A stretch of DNA of 64,000 nucleotides from Hymenoscyphus infarciens (lineage: Eukaryota > Ascomycota > Leotiomycetes > Helotiales > Helotiaceae), in NCBI GenBank assembly GCA_001414345.1, contig LLCB01000141.1:62001-126000 (forward strand). The letters run 5' to 3'. The position numbers and the translations under genes were made by a program. The notes beneath the pieces were generated by a model. The model did not search any database, was not told the DNA's origin, and worked only from the letters and a program-made list of their open reading frames with translations. Positions 36,044-50,110 of this stretch are shown here, one piece after another; position 1 is the stretch's first letter; each line of letters opens with the position of its first letter.

Positions 36044-39000
36044 ACTCTTTCTCTTATAAGAGATTAACTCTAAGTAATACTTTATACTTCTTCTATAAAT
36101 ATATCCTAATATAGAAGATATTCTACTATCTATCTTCTAAGTTATCTTATCTAATATCTTTTGAATTATTTATCTTATATATATCTTCTTTTTCTATTTA
36201 TAATCCTAGTAATATTCCTTTTTCTCTTTTCTATCTTTATTTCTTTAAAGTCTTTCTCTACTATAATAAAAGACTAAATTAAAAACTCGTCTTCTTTATC
36301 TATAATCCTCTAATTCTTTTTCTTATACTTCTTAACTATTTATAGAAATAATATTATTATCTAGTATCTTATTATCTATTACTAGTAGACTATTTCTAAG
36401 CTCTTAATCTTCTTCTATTCCTATATCTTTATTATCTATAGTATTCTAGTAGTTAAAGTTTCTTAGTAATTAGTTACTTTATAAACTTATATTATTTAAT
36501 TAATAGATTATAAGAAAATCTCCTTTTAAGATATCTTTTAAATTAGTAGTCTTATTTTTAATTTTTCTCTTCTACTTTTTAATCTTATATTAAAAGTTAC
36601 TTATATCTTTCTATATCTCTTTTAACGTTCTTATATTATTAACTATCTTATATATTACTTTAGCTATCTTTAAAAGATTATTTCTTAACTAGTATAAGAA
36701 CCTTATTTAGTTATTATACTATTATCTTAAGATATTATTTCTTTCTTAGTTCTTACTTAGTCTTTTGTTTCTTAAAGTCCTTATATACCTTTACTATACT
36801 TTAACGTTTTATTAGTACTACTTCTAAGCTCTTTTTAACCTCTTCTCTCTTTTAATTAAACTTTCTTCTTCTTATAAAATACTTAATACTTTTAAATCAG
36901 TTTTCTTAATACTTCTCTTATATTAAAGAGATTACTATATGCCTTTATTAGTCTATTCTTAGTATTCTCTTTCTTTATCTTTAACTCTTTTATTAGAGGA
37001 ATCTTCTTTACTAAGAAGTTTATATATTTATAGAAGAAATACTAATCTCTTACTAATAGATACCTTCTTATTAGCTAGACTCTAATAGCTCTTATCTATT
37101 TCTTAAGATTTGGTAGAAAGTTAAAAAGGATTAGTTACTCTTTATTTAAGTTTAATCTTTCTTTTAATAAGAGTAATCTTACTTTTACTAAATCTTTTTT
37201 AACTTTAATCCTATTTTTAAGATATTAAAGCTTACTATTCTTCTAAACTACTATCTCTAGCTTATATAGAACGTTAATACTAATCTTTACCTTCTTTAAA
37301 ATATAGTTAAGATCTAAAACGTCTATCTTTTATTTCTTCTTAGTATTCTTTAGAGCTTTAAATATCTTCTTTTTAAGCTTCTTTCTAGTCTTAATCTTAA
37401 AACTCTTCTTCTTCTATCTCTTACTTATTTCTTTTAATAGCTTATTATTCTCTTTTCTTGATCTCTTATCTATAGTCTCTCTATAGTACTTTACTTAAAG
37501 TCTTTCTATTTTCTTTCTCTTAACTATTTTAAATATAAGCTTTACTAGATCTAACTAATTATTCTTCTTTACTCTTTTCTTAAGTTTTAGGAAGAGAGCT
37601 ATAATAAATATTCTTATACTTTATTTCTTTAGTTTACTAATAACTACTTCTTATCTATCTTTATTAGTCTTTAAAAAAGCATTTAAAATATCTTCTTTTT
37701 TAAATTCTAGAGTATTAGAATACTAGTATAATTCTATAATTTATATAATAAGAACTCTTACTTAGCTTTTCTTTAATACTTCTACTTTTAAGTATTTCGT
37801 CTTTACTATCTCTTTTAAAATTTATTCTACTATTATCTTATCTAAGTTAAATTTACTTCTTTATTCTTTAAAGCTTTTAAACTTATATTATTATAAATCC
37901 TCTTTACTTAACTATAAGTATATCTTTAAAGCTTTTTTCAACTTATTTAAGTATATCTTAATATCTTTAACCTATTTATACTTTTCTTAATTTAATTTTA
38001 AAGCCTTTTTTTAAGAGTTATAGTTATTTTAATACTTTATAACTAACTCTTCTTAATATATTCTCTAGTAGATTATATGAAGTTTATATAGTATTATATA
38101 AGTTTCTACTAATAGTATACTTAATTCTATTCTATCTAGTACTTTAAGTATATTATCTAGTAGATTAATCTTATTATATTTTCTATTATATTAAGATATA
38201 GTTATAAGTCTAAAGTTAATCTCGTATATTATTTCTTAACTTCTTTAAAGTTCTCTTATATATTATAAGCTATCTTATCTTTCTCTTTATTAAATTAATT
38301 ATATCTATTAATTTAAATATCTTAAAAACTAGAATATATTAGTTTACTTTATAGTACTCTTAGACTAAGTATTCTAAAAGCTATAATACTATATTAATTA
38401 ATTTTTCTTTTTAATCTAACTACTTCTATTACTTCTTAATTAACTATATAGTTATTTATCTTTTTAAGCTTTTTAAACTTCTTTATTATCTTCTTTAATA
38501 TCTTTAAACCTTTATATTTATAAAAGTAGATTCTAGTTTCTTCTACTCTTTTAATCTACTATTAAATATAGTTATTAATAACTAGAAAAAGTTCTTTTAA
38601 GTTATCTATCTATCTCTTTTAAGTAAAATCTAATCTTAAGACTTCTTTTTACTATTTCAAGTATAGTTTTAATTTTCTCTCTTATTTAAAGGCTCTAGTC
38701 TAGTATAAGGTAGATAATTAGTTAAGAGAGTTTAATATCCTTTAATTCTTATTCTATCTTATATAGAAGGTTATTCTTCTTCTCTATCTATTATTCCTTA
38801 TTATTTATATTCTTATTTTTAGTATTCTTTAGCTCTAGTATTATAATTCTATTAATTTAGCTTAGAGTTCTTAACTTAAGAATCTTAATAACTTTAGCTT
38901 TATCTTTTTAAGAAAGAATATCTAAGTTAATTATTTTCTTAACTTTTATAATATTCTAAGATATTATAATTTTAACTTCTGAATATCTATTTTCTAGTTC

Positions 39001-39059
39001 TTCTATTTACTTAATATTTAAAGATTTAAGAATATCTACTATAATAGAATTATTTCTTT

Positions 39060-39700
39060 AATCTTTTTTAATTTATTATATTATTATTATTATTATTCTT
39101 ACGCTACGTAGGCCGTAGGCCGAGCTCTAAGAGTAAGTAGTATATCTTCTATTCTAGTTTATATAGCTTTTTAGCTCGTTCTTCTTCGTCTCTTAAGCTT
39201 TCTTATAAGTACGATTCTCCTTTTCTTTAGTTCCTACTACTATCTATTCAAAGCTTATCTCTCTAACTTAGTAATATAGTAGAAGAGTATAGTAGATTAG
39301 TATATTTAACCTACTAGAGTATATATTAGTAGTATAAAAGATATACTTACCTCTAGAATTATTAAAGCTAAGGTCTTACCTTCTAGTATATTTTAGCTTT
39401 CTTCTTCTATTCCTCTCTTTCTTTTACCTCTTCTTCGCTCTCCTCTCTTTTCTTAAGTAATTCTAGCGCTAGCTTATACTCTTAGAGTCTCTCTAGCCTA
39501 AGTAGCTAAGTAGTTACCCTCGACGTTAGTTTCCTATCTACTAGTACCTCTCTTAGCTCTTATAGATCCTCGATCCTCTTCTCTAAAGCTCTTATAAGCG
39601 TGTCTCTTTCTTATAGAATATCCTAGTAAAACAGGACTAGGTGTTCTACTATCTCTCTACTATCTACGTAAATATACTATAGTATAACCTAGTTCGATAC
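39060..39700. other. CG-containing island after a (TAT)n run, inside the Gypsy-like region
   Basis: A (ATT)n microsatellite at about 39059-39086 is followed by 600 bases with markedly more G and C (ctacgtaggccgtaggccga). The minus strand reads as a coiled-coil-like basic stretch (LEKRIEDLQELREVL-type with RIP stops). The sharp junction at the microsatellite suggests the end of a nested element, such as the tail of a second transposon. Identity is unknown. Confidence 0.35.
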
Positions 39701-42089
39701 TCTTTTTATAATAAGAAAGGCGTTTAGTTCTAATTTATTATATATAAGTTATATAAGTTCTTAAAAGGTTAACTAATAACTAGATTAAGCTTTATTATTA
39801 ATTATTTTCTTAAAATATCTTTATTATAAGCTTTTTTCTTTTTTAAAAGTTTATATTATAAAGTAAAAGTATTTTAAAAGACTCTACGTTTTTTTTTTAA
39901 CTTTATTTTTAACTTTATTTCTTTTCTCTTTATTCTCTTTCTAGTTCTCCTTTCTTAGATTATTAATTCTTTTATTTTTTAAACTTTTTTATTTCTCTAT
40001 CTTTTATATTATACTTATTTACTCTTTCTCTTTTATTCTATTATATTAGTATTATAACTTCTTTATATAAATGATATTCTTAAATATTTCTCTCTTCTTT
40101 TTAGTATTAGAATAAATATTAATACTAATAAATAGTAGTTTAAGTAAATATTAAAGAATAATACTATCTCTATTCTATTTATCTCTTTTTATATCTTTCT
40201 TTAACTCTTACTCTTCTTTTTCTTTTATCTTTTTAAGATAATACTCTTATTAGTACTTTCTTACTCTCTTATCTTTCTTCTTTTTATATAAAAGAATCTA
40301 TAAACTATCTAAGTTTATACTCTTCTTCTTCTAGTACTTATTATATCTTAAGTTTCTTATTTCTTTCTTAGTTATATTCTATAATTTATATATATATAAT
40401 CTATTTAAAGGATTACTAATTCTTAATTAATTAGATTTAGATAGTAATTCTTATTATCTTTAGCTTTTTCTCTTCTCTTTTCTCTTTTTAACTATTTTTA
40501 TATATTCTTTTAAAATTAGTTTTAAATCTTTATTTATCTAAGTAATTAACTTTTAAAACTTTATTGTTTCTTTATACTCTCTTTCTTTTATAAAAAGCTT
40601 TATATTATTTATATAAAATTTACTTAAAAGCTCTTTTTAAATATAAGTTTTATAACTTACTAGAGAGTTTATTTCTCTCTGTCTTATTTAATAAAGCTCT
40701 AACTTATAAGACTTTTATTAGTCTTATTATAGTCTTTTAAGTAAAATAAGGTGTTCTATTTTTAGTATTAGGTTTTATATTTTAGTCTTAACTACTAAGA
40801 TAGTAATAGTTTACTAGATTTTAAATCTTATCTATTTTAACTAGTCTCTTTTTAAATACTTTTATCTTATTCTTAAGATCTATTCTTTTTAGATATTTAT
40901 TTAGATCTACTTCTTTAATACTTATATTTAATACTTCTATTCTTAACTTAGTCTTTATAATTATATTTATCTATTATTTCTAGTAATTAGCTTTAAAGAA
41001 TAATTTATTAAGAGTAAACTTATAAATATAAGTATTTCTAAAGCTTAAGTTATTTAAAATATTATTATTTAGCTTATTAATAACTTTAAACCTTATAGCC
41101 TTACTTATAACCTTTCTAAATATAGCTTTACTAATAATTCTATTAACTTTATAACTATTAGATAGAATACTAGAGTAAAGTATTATCTTCCTATTTACTT
41201 CTATAGTTTTCTTAAATATCTCTCTTATAAAATAGCTTCTACTATCTAAGTATAGTATTCTAAACTAGTCTATTAGCTAAATAATCCTTCTTTATATAAT
41301 CTTTAATATGTTTATAAAAGTAGCTACTCTTATATATTTTATTTAGATTCTTCTAGTTATATAGTCTATTATTATATAAACAAATTATACTCTTAATTTT
41401 ACTATTAGAAATATAAGCCTAATATAATTAAATACTATTAGATTACTTAGCTATAGCTAGAGAACTAGAATTAAACTCTTTAAAAGCTTAAGAGGTTCTA
41501 GTATTTAATAGTTTATATAAGACTTATAATACTCTACTATATTTTTATATCTTATAAGTTAATAGAATCTTCTAATAGTTTAAATAAAAAATATTTATAA
41601 GTATTATAAAAAGTGAATAATATTATAGTAATCTAATTCTTATAGAAGTAGAAGACTATCTTATTAACTCTTCTTTCTTTATATACTAGTAGTAGAAATT
41701 TCTTCTTTACTTCTTTAATAAGAAGTAGTAAGATTACTTATAACTTAATTATCTTTTTATTTAATTTATTAATACTCACTTTTATAGAATTTTCTCTGAA
41801 ATCTTATACTCTATAATATCTTTATCTTATAGATTATCTATCTAGGTCTTTTACTTAGCTTTATTAATAGTAATTTTTTTTATTATGTTTTCTACTTCTT
41901 ATATTAGCTCTTAGTCTTTTAAGAACTTAAAAGCTAACTTTCTATTAATTCTTAAAAGTCTATCTACTATTACTAACTATTTCTCTAGTAGATATTTTAC
42001 TTTAAAATTATATTTTAATATTCTTAATTACTATCTTATAATTCTTCTCTTTATATTATTCTTTCTTAAGCTTAATATTAGTATAGTAT

Positions 42090-42790
42090 AATTTATATAT
42101 AGTTTAACTAAGTATTTTAATTCTATTTATAAGTAGTAAGATTTCTTAAGTTCTTATATTACTTTTAAAACTTCTTTCTCTATAGTATAATACTTTCTTT
42201 AGTTACTATTTAACTAGAAACTTAGAAATATTATAATATCTATATTCTTTAGTTCTTTTAAGTCTACTTCTATATTTAAAGATTTATTCTAATTTTAGAG
42301 TAGAGTATCTCTTATATCTATATCTAATATATTAGTAGTTAAGAGTATTATTTAGAAGAATCTCTTAAGACTATTATATTCTTATATACTATATTCTTAT
42401 ACTTCTACTATATCTTTTACTAAATCTCTTAGAAGTTAAACTCTATTATTTTATATTAATATTTAATCTTTCTTATATATTCATATTTTTTTAAAGTATA
42501 TATAATTACTATCTTTAAGATAGTAGTTAATAAATACATCTCACTAATTCTTCTATAGATTTAGATAGTTCTTAGTTATAGATTATTATAATTATATTTA
42601 AAGTTAGTTATAATTCTTCTTCTTCTAATCTTTAATATCTTAAAAAGTTTAAACTTCTTACTCTAAATTTTAATTTAATAGAGCTTAGAGTTAGTTCTAC
42701 TTATATAACTCTTAGAAAGTAATACTTATATAAGAACTAAACTATCTTTTTAAAGCTTACTACTACTTCTATAATATTATTTATAAACTA
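42090..42790 (-). pseudogene. Reverse transcriptase and RNase H remnant (Ty3/Gypsy type)
   Basis: Read through the stops, the minus strand gives FINNIIE at about 42790-42773 where Gypsy RTs have the catalytic (Y/F)xDDI. LTLSSIKLKFRVRSLNFLRY follows at about 42700-42640, where Gypsy RTs have LTL..K..F...S..FLGY. Further on are FLSF, then RKYYTIEKEVLKVI at about 42200-42150, matching the RNase H signature S..L..AERNY...EKE.LA.V. Order, spacing and strand all fit. Both catalytic Asp codons are now Asn, and stops are frequent, in line with RIP. This is an inactive relic. Confidence 0.75.
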
Positions 42791-43426
42791 TAAGAATACT
42801 ATATTCTTGTCTATCTCCTCTAATATAGGTTTACTATTTAGTTCTAGAATCTTCTAATACTTAAAGTTCTTTAATCTATAGTATATTTCTAGCTCTCTTA
42901 TAAGTTCTTAATCTATTATATTATAAGCGAATTAGCTAGATATTATTAAAAAACTAGTTTTATATCTATAAAATAAATATAGTAGAATCGTCGAATATAT
43001 AGTACTTATATTTATAAAAAATATATACTTTATCTTAGAATTAGCTACTTATTATAATATTATCTCTAGTTCTCTTATTAGATATTATCTTTTAATTATT
43101 ATCTTATTAATAGCTATATACTAATAAACTATCTTTAGCTTCTTTTTTCTAGCCTCTTTAATATACTTACTTCTTACTAACTATAGTAAATCGTAGTTTA
43201 CTATAATTCCTACTTTAAGTAGTATAAAGATTATTTCTTTTTAAAAGTCTACTTTCTATTAAATAAATAGCTTTAGTATAACTCTTTTAAGAAATATATC
43301 TTTAAATATAAGAATTATATATTTAATTAATAGAATTCTTAGTATATCTCTTATTCTATAATAAATAAGTCTCTCTAGTAAAATAAGAAGCTATTAAGTT
43401 ATTTCTTTTAATTTTAAGAGTTTACT

Positions 43427-43798
43427 TATAATAGCACGAAATATATATAACTATAGAAGAGGTATATAAGAGTACGTTTAGTAGAATAACATATATAAAT
43501 ACTAGGCTCTAATATAGAAGAAAAGGAAAAACTATCTCTCTTCTATACTAAGTATAAACATCTATATATAAGAGGTCGAAGACTACTAAGTCTTAATAAT
43601 AATAATAACTAAGCTCTTTCTAATATAGCTAATAAAATACTAAGAGCTTTAAAGCTAAATATATAAGACTTTAAAGCAAAATATATAATATCTAAACCTT
43701 ACTCTCTTTAACGTCTTCTATCTTATAAGTATTAGGTTAATTATAGAGGTATTAGCAGTTTTATAAATGCCGGCAATTTAGGATAACATGCTATTATA
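43427..43798 (-). mobile_element. Solo LTR (372 bp) with 5-bp target duplication
   Basis: It begins tataatagcacgaaat and ends catgctattata, like the LTRs at 29628 and 34053 but shorter in the middle. Perfect flanking duplications ttact occur at 43422-43426 and 43799-43803. There is no purine tract or internal region after it, so it is a solo LTR left by recombination. It interrupts the Gypsy-like element. Confidence 0.88.
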
Positions 43799-46700
43799 TT
43801 ACTAATAGCCTTTATATTAATCTAACTATCTTTTTTACTTTCTTTTATTTAAGTTTAACTAAAGTATTTCTTATTAATTAGCTCTTATATTTATATAGCT
43901 TATACTTAGTTAAGAATCTTTATCTACTACTAAATATAATCTCTTCTTTTATATCTTATAAAAGTAGTAGAATATTTAATTATTATTTTAGCTTCTTAAT
44001 CTATTTCTCTTATTTATATTTATTAGAGAGCTTTTCTTTTATATTAAGTATACTCTTAGAACTTCCTACTAGAATCTTTTTCTTATTAAGAATATATCTT
44101 ATTTTTACTCTATTAAGAATCCTTTCTATAGAAGAAATCTATTATTCTATCTCTAGTTTAAGATTCCTCTTTTTATTAAGCTTATTCTTAACTAGGTTTT
44201 AGCTTAGAGCTTTTTATTACTAAAAACTTCTTAATAATACTTTCTTTTAATTATTAAGATATAGATTAATTTCTCTTTAAGAGAGATAAATACTTTCTAC
44301 TCTTCTAGAAAATATCTAGTCTTTTTACTATTATCTTTCTTCTCTTTTATTTTAGAGTTTTATTAATATAAAGAATCTTTTTCCTACTTCTTTTACTTTT
44401 ATTTTAAGTTTATAATACTAACTTTAGCTATACTCTTTTACTTATCTCTTTATTTATATTTTCTAATTCTTTAATAGTAATATAAGAAGATAACTTTACT
44501 AAACTTCTCTATTCTTCTCTTCTCTTCTTATACTTTAATAAATATCTAGTAAAAGGTTTTAGTATACTAGTTACTAGATTAGACTTATCTTTTAGTATTT
44601 TTATTATATATTTTCCTAATTTTAAAATAATATTATTATCTAGATAAGTATTTCTTTTTAATTTTAAGACTAATAGAGATCTTTTTAACTTTTTCTTAGT
44701 TTTTCTATTTTTTTTAGCTACTTCTTCTCTTTAAAGTAAGTTTTATCTCTATTGTTTCTTACTTCTTACTCTTAAAGTTCTTAAATTAGTATTAGAATCT
44801 CTATATTATAATATTCTATTTTTACTAAATAAGTTAATACTTTTAACTCTTCTTTAAAGGTCGATTAATATTAGCTTTTCATTTTTTTCTTAGCTTAATC
44901 TTCTCTCTTAGCTAACTCTTTTTATAAGTAGACTCTAAGTATAAATAGCTTTTAAATTTAATTATATTATTATTCTTAATATTAAATAGTTTCTCTAGTT
45001 TATACTAAACTACTTTAATAGTCTACTTTCTAAGAATTCTAAGACTTTTATAACTATTATCTTATATTAGTACTTCTTCTTCTCTATTTACTTCTCTACT
45101 TTCTTTTAAAGCTTATTAATTATAGTATTCTAAGTATTTAAATCTTCTTCTTTCTTATCTACTAATTCTATATTAAACTACTTAGTTATTTAGTTAAAAA
45201 GTAAGCTCTAGTATTCTTCTATCTTTATTAGCTAAGCTTATAATATCTTTTTAATCTTTAATAATATCTTAAATAGTATTATAAGTAAAGAGATATACTT
45301 TAGTACTAATATAGAGTAGGTATTTACTATAAACTCTAGTTTTCTTAAAGCTTTATATTTATTTATAATATAGTACTCTTATCTTATATAATCTCTAATT
45401 ATATTATAGTCGCTTATCTACTATTTATCTAGTAGTAAAGAGTATAAAGTTCTATTAAGAACTATATAAGTATTAAAAACTCTATCTACTCTTAATACTT
45501 AATTATTAAACTTAATAAAGTAGTAAAGTTAATAAACTATAGAATTAGTAACTTTAAGAGTAATAGAAATATTCTTATATAATTTAAATCTTAAGCTTAT
45601 TATAACTTCTTTTAATATAAGATTAATTTTATTACTTCTATTAATTAAAGTCTTTATAAAGTCTACTACTCTATTCTATTTATTTAATTATATATATACT
45701 ATAGCTCTAATATAAAAGTTATAAACTCTAGCTTCTAAAAACAATCTTATCTTATCTTCTAGCTAAGGTTAGTTCTTTTTTTATTCCTTACTAAGAAGAT
45801 TAAAAGTAATAGCTTTTAACTTAGAAACTTCTACTACTAGTAAATTAATAACTATCTTTATTATATTTACTAGTACTAGTTTAGAGAGTTCTTTTAACCT
45901 TAATTTAAGTATTTTTAATAATTTTACTCTATATCTTAGTAAGTTATTATATAAGTCTATTAAGCTTATAATAATATAAATATTCTTAAAAGCTTCTTTT
46001 AATAAAAATCTCTTTTTACTAACTATCTCTACGATATTCTAACTTATTACTTATTTTCTATCTCTCTTTTTTAAGACTTCTTTCTTTTCTAGCTCTCTAC
46101 TTAGAAGCTTTCTCTTTTAAACTTTACTTATTATACTTAAGCTTATAACCTCTCTTAACTTATTCTCTACTAATAGAGCTTGAAAGTAAGATCTCTTTTC
46201 TACTTTCTTTTTCTTCTAAATACTTATAAATATAGGTTTTAAAACGAGATTCCTTAGAATTACTTTACTACTTAATCTTATTATAATATAAGTATTTATA
46301 TATTCTATTATATAAGCTTTTAAAACACTATTATCTCTAATCTTATCTAGCTTACTCTAAAGTACTTTAACTTTATATATCTTTTTTAGCACTATATTAA
46401 TTAACTAATTCTTATCTTTTAAAGTTAAAGTATTAATCTTCTAATTCTTTATCTATACTTCTTTATTACTCTTTAGACTTATACTAATTATAACTTAATA
46501 ATACTATTTAGCTTAGCTTTAATTATTTCTTAGTATAAACTAAGTTAAACTATATTCTTAGAACTATTTAAAAGTTCTTAGATATTCTTAGATTTAAGAA
46601 GCTTCTTCTAAATAACCTTATATTACTAATTATTAAATGAAAAGATTAGATTATAAATTTTATAATATAGATTCTAGTATATATCTACTATATAAGTAAC

Positions 46701-47371
46701 TACTTATACTAAGACTCTAGTTTATTAATAATCTTTAAGCTATAGGCTTACTTTTAGATATTTAGTTACTCTTCTTCTTTACTTCTCTTTAAATAAATAA
46801 TTCTTATTAGATTCTATATAAGTATAACTTATATAATTAAATAACTTTTTATATCTAAAGTAAGAAGAGAGTACTCTTTCGATTTAGTATTAGAATTATT
46901 CTCTTTATAATAAGAATCTATTTTATTCTTAGAGTATTTAATTTCTATATTCTTTTCTAGTTATAGATCTTAGAGATATACTAGAGATTATAAGAGTTAA
47001 GTTATTAATTATTTTTACTTAGATATTAGTTTACTCTATCTTAGCTTTTTAATTCTTTTAGTTTAACTCTATAATTAATTAAGTAATATAATAGTCTAGT
47101 CTTATCTTTATATAGTCTAATTTTAAAGAATATAATTCTCTTTATTTTATTATTAATAGCTTAGATTAAGTCTATTATCTTTTTTAAATTATAATTAGTA
47201 TAATAAGATAAAATATACTCTTAATAATTTCTTATCTTATATTAATTATTTATAAAAGGGTTTTATATTATCTTCTTTTATATATCTCTAGATTACTTAA
47301 GTTTTAGTAATATACTTTAAAAGAGGTCTTTCTTATTACTTTAGATAAATTATCTTATTAAATACTAAGAT

Positions 47372-47756
47372 TATAATAGTACGAAATATATATAACTACT
47401 AAAGAGATATATAGATATACGTTCGAGGCAGAATAATATATATAAATACTAGGCTCTAGTATAGAAGAAAAGGCTAAACTAGCCTTTTCTAACTCTAGGA
47501 GAGTAGGCAGCTATATATAAGAGGTTCGGATAATATAAAAGAGGTATAAAACTAAGTAACGATATATATTAGCTAATATAAATGCTTAAACTCTACGAAG
47601 TACGTCTAAAAGTCTAGATAGACGTATAGATATACGTAACCTTTCTAAATTAGATAATATAAAATAATAACTATTAAAAGCTAAATATATAGCTAAACCT
47701 TATATATAGCAGATACCTCTAGTTATCTAGAATAGCTTAGATAATAAGCTATTATA
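47372..47756 (-). mobile_element. Solo LTR (385 bp) with 5-bp target duplication
   Basis: It starts tataatagtacgaaat and ends taagctattata. It resembles the 355-bp LTRs at 60935 and 63514 more than the 476-bp ones. Perfect duplications aagat stand at 47367-47371 and 47757-47761. This is the second independent insertion into the Gypsy-like element. Confidence 0.88.
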
Positions 47757-49091
47757 AAGATATATTAATAAATTTAATCTTTTTTTAAGAAATCTCTTAA
47801 TTAAGAACTTCTTTAATATAGTAAAGTTATTTTATATAATCTTATTTAAATTATCTATATATTGTTTTATCTTATTTTAATACTTTAAAAATACTATTAA
47901 AATACTATCTTTCTCTCTATTTACTAAGTCTAAGTTTTCCTTCTTAGTCTTATACTTTATATATTTAATAAATATAGTTATATCTTAGTAAAGTAAGCTT
48001 TTAAAAGTAGAGATATTAATTAAAAAAAATAAAGTTATATTATACTTACTTCTATTCTCTACTACTAGCTTTTCTTTAATATAAGAATAAGAGATAGTAT
48101 CTTCTAGTTTTAATATTCTCTATTTTATACTTCTCTTAATACTCTTAACTATTATTTAATCTAGATTTCTAATAATAACTAGAACTTTCTTAATTCTTAA
48201 TAAGACGTTTAATAAGAGATTAACCTAGAGTTTACTAAGACTTCTAATTATAGTAGAAATATCTTATACTTTCTTTGAAAAGCTAAATAGTAAGTTAGAG
48301 CTTTTCTTACTTACTAGCTTTAAGAGTTAGACTACTCTTTATACTAATACTCTTAGCTATACTACTTCTATTATTAATTTAATAAGTATCTCTTTATTTC
48401 TAAAGTTAGTTATTACGTCTTTTATCTCTAAGTCTAACTTTTTAAAAGTAGGATTTAGACTATTAAGTAGTAACTTATTAAAAGGTTATTATTCTAATAG
48501 TATTTCTTTCTTATTAAACTTAGTTATATAGCTTTAACTATTTCTTAATAATAAAGACTTTTCTAGGTAGTAAGTTCTATCTTAGCTAGTCTTTTATATT
48601 CTATTAATAGACTATAAAATACTATTTAGAAGTTAGAGAAAAAGGCGTTCTTTTTTTATTATAAGAAGTATACTATTCTTTCTAATATTAAATTAGTAGA
48701 TATTTTTAGTATTCTATTCTAATGTTATTAAAGTACTCTTCTCTACTTAATATCTTACTAGATCTTAAGCTAAACTTTAACTTTTATAAGTAATAAATTT
48801 AAATTATCTCTTAATATTTTAGTTTCTAATATATATATTTTTCTTAGATTATCTTATATATTCTTTACTAGTAACCTATACTCTCTTAATTCTTAACTTA
48901 TTATAGTATCTTATTTACTAATCTTCTCTTTCTATCTTACTTTTACTTACTTTCTTAATAGTTTAGACTCTTATTACTCTTATATTTTTTATCTATTTCT
49001 TCTCTTACTTACTTAGTAAATTCTTATCTCTTTCTATCTCTTCTTATAATTTAAATATTAGTTAAGTAAACTCTTATTAGAATTACTAAAT

Positions 49092-49193
49092 TATTATATA
49101 TATAGGTTAAATTAGACATAGCTAACTAGGAGTTACTATTATCTAATATATATATTACTAAGCTTCTCTGTTATAGCACGTATAGTACTAATA
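49092..49193 (-). repeat. Short terminal direct repeat (5' LTR) of the Gypsy-like element
   Basis: A 102-bp match to 35942-36043, less RIP-mutated near its end (gcacgtatagtactaat). Normal-composition DNA resumes within 100 bases. Confidence 0.6.
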
Positions 49194-49849
49194 TCAGAGG
49201 TACTTAGATAAACTAAGCTAGTTTACTAAAGACTGAAATAACTAGAGAGTATAGTATTAATTTGATTATTTTAGAAGGTGTGAAATAATGAAGTTAGCCT
49301 AAATATTGTATAGGGATTTACTTATGGGGAGTTTAGAGTATGCCTAGACATAATTAGTCAATATTACAATTAGTGAGTAAAGTTTGCCAAATCGTGATAA
49401 CACTCGTCGCCATCGTCTTACTCTCCCGATCACCTCATTCGCACCACAGCTTATCTCGACCCCGTTCGACTTCGAACTTGGAACGGGCTTATAAAAAAGG
49501 GTGCTGGATGTTCGACCAGCCGGTCACAGACATCGATGCCGAATCAGACTCACCCGGCGGCCATCGGATAACAATTTCTTGTTCATCTCGCAAAAATCCA
49601 ATTTGATGGTTAGACTTTTCTTGGTGAGCCCATTGAAGCAATAATGAGGATGGGAGTCTGTGAGGAGAAGAGTAATCACGCGAACAAGTTTTCAGTCTAT
49701 CATAGACTAAATAGGTTACTAGTGAATTATGACTTAGCGCACGTGATTTGATCTTTTTTGGCCCCCAAATTTGATGGCTGGCTTACCTGAAGAAGTGTTG
49801 GCTAAGCTAAAGAAAAAATGGGAGCCAAACAGAGTTGTTGGCAAGCTGG

Positions 49850-50110
49850 CAAGTGGAAAAGAAGCTGTCAAATATCAAGTAAGCTAGCAAGTGGTAAGCT
49901 GGCAAGTATCGAGTAAGTTTCAAAATATTGAGGGCCAAAAGAAGGACTGTGCAAAATCTAGGAAGTGACGAGTAGGCCATGAGTTACTCGCGAGTAAGCT
50001 CTCAATTTAAGTTACTCGCAAGTAATTCGAGTAACCCAACCCACGATTGTGAAATTCACGAGTCAGCTATTGAGTAAGCTATTGAGTAAGCTATCAATTG
50101 CCTAGTAACC
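49850..50110 (+). repeat. Degenerate short repeats (gctggcaagt and gagtaagct types)
   Basis: The units 'aagctggcaagt' and 'aagctagcaagt' recur at about 49840-49910. 'gagtaagct', 'gagttactcgcgagtaagct' and 'attgagtaagctattgagta' recur to about 50100. The spacing is irregular. The region is not RIP-mutated. It could be a subterminal repeat of an unrecognised element or simple slippage. Confidence 0.45.

Larger units (their letters stand above)
35942..49193 (-). mobile_element. Ty3/Gypsy-like element, ~13 kb, with 102-bp direct-repeat ends and two solo-LTR insertions
   Basis: The ends 35942-36043 and 49092-49193 align without gaps over 102 bp (core gttactattatct, attagacatagct). A purine tract (aagagaaagagt on the minus strand) lies just inside the left copy, as expected for a minus-strand element. 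RT and RNase H remnants (about 42.8 to 42.1 kb) read on the minus strand. Subtracting two inserted solo LTRs leaves about 12.5 kb, long for a fungal Gypsy. About 6 kb lies between RNase H and the 3' end, more than an integrase needs, so an extra ORF or another nested element is likely. No target duplication could be found (left flank tacgg; right flank does not match). Fully RIP-mutated and non-functional. Confidence 0.6.

Noticed and set aside
43427..47756. The two solo LTRs as ends of one 4.3-kb element
   Set aside because: Each has its own, different target duplication (ttact and aagat), they belong to different length classes, and no purine tract follows either one.
49565..49577. ggataacaatttc, identical to part of the lac operator/M13 reverse priming site
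   Set aside because: Only 13 bases match, and the flanks show no vector sequence. I treat it as coincidence.
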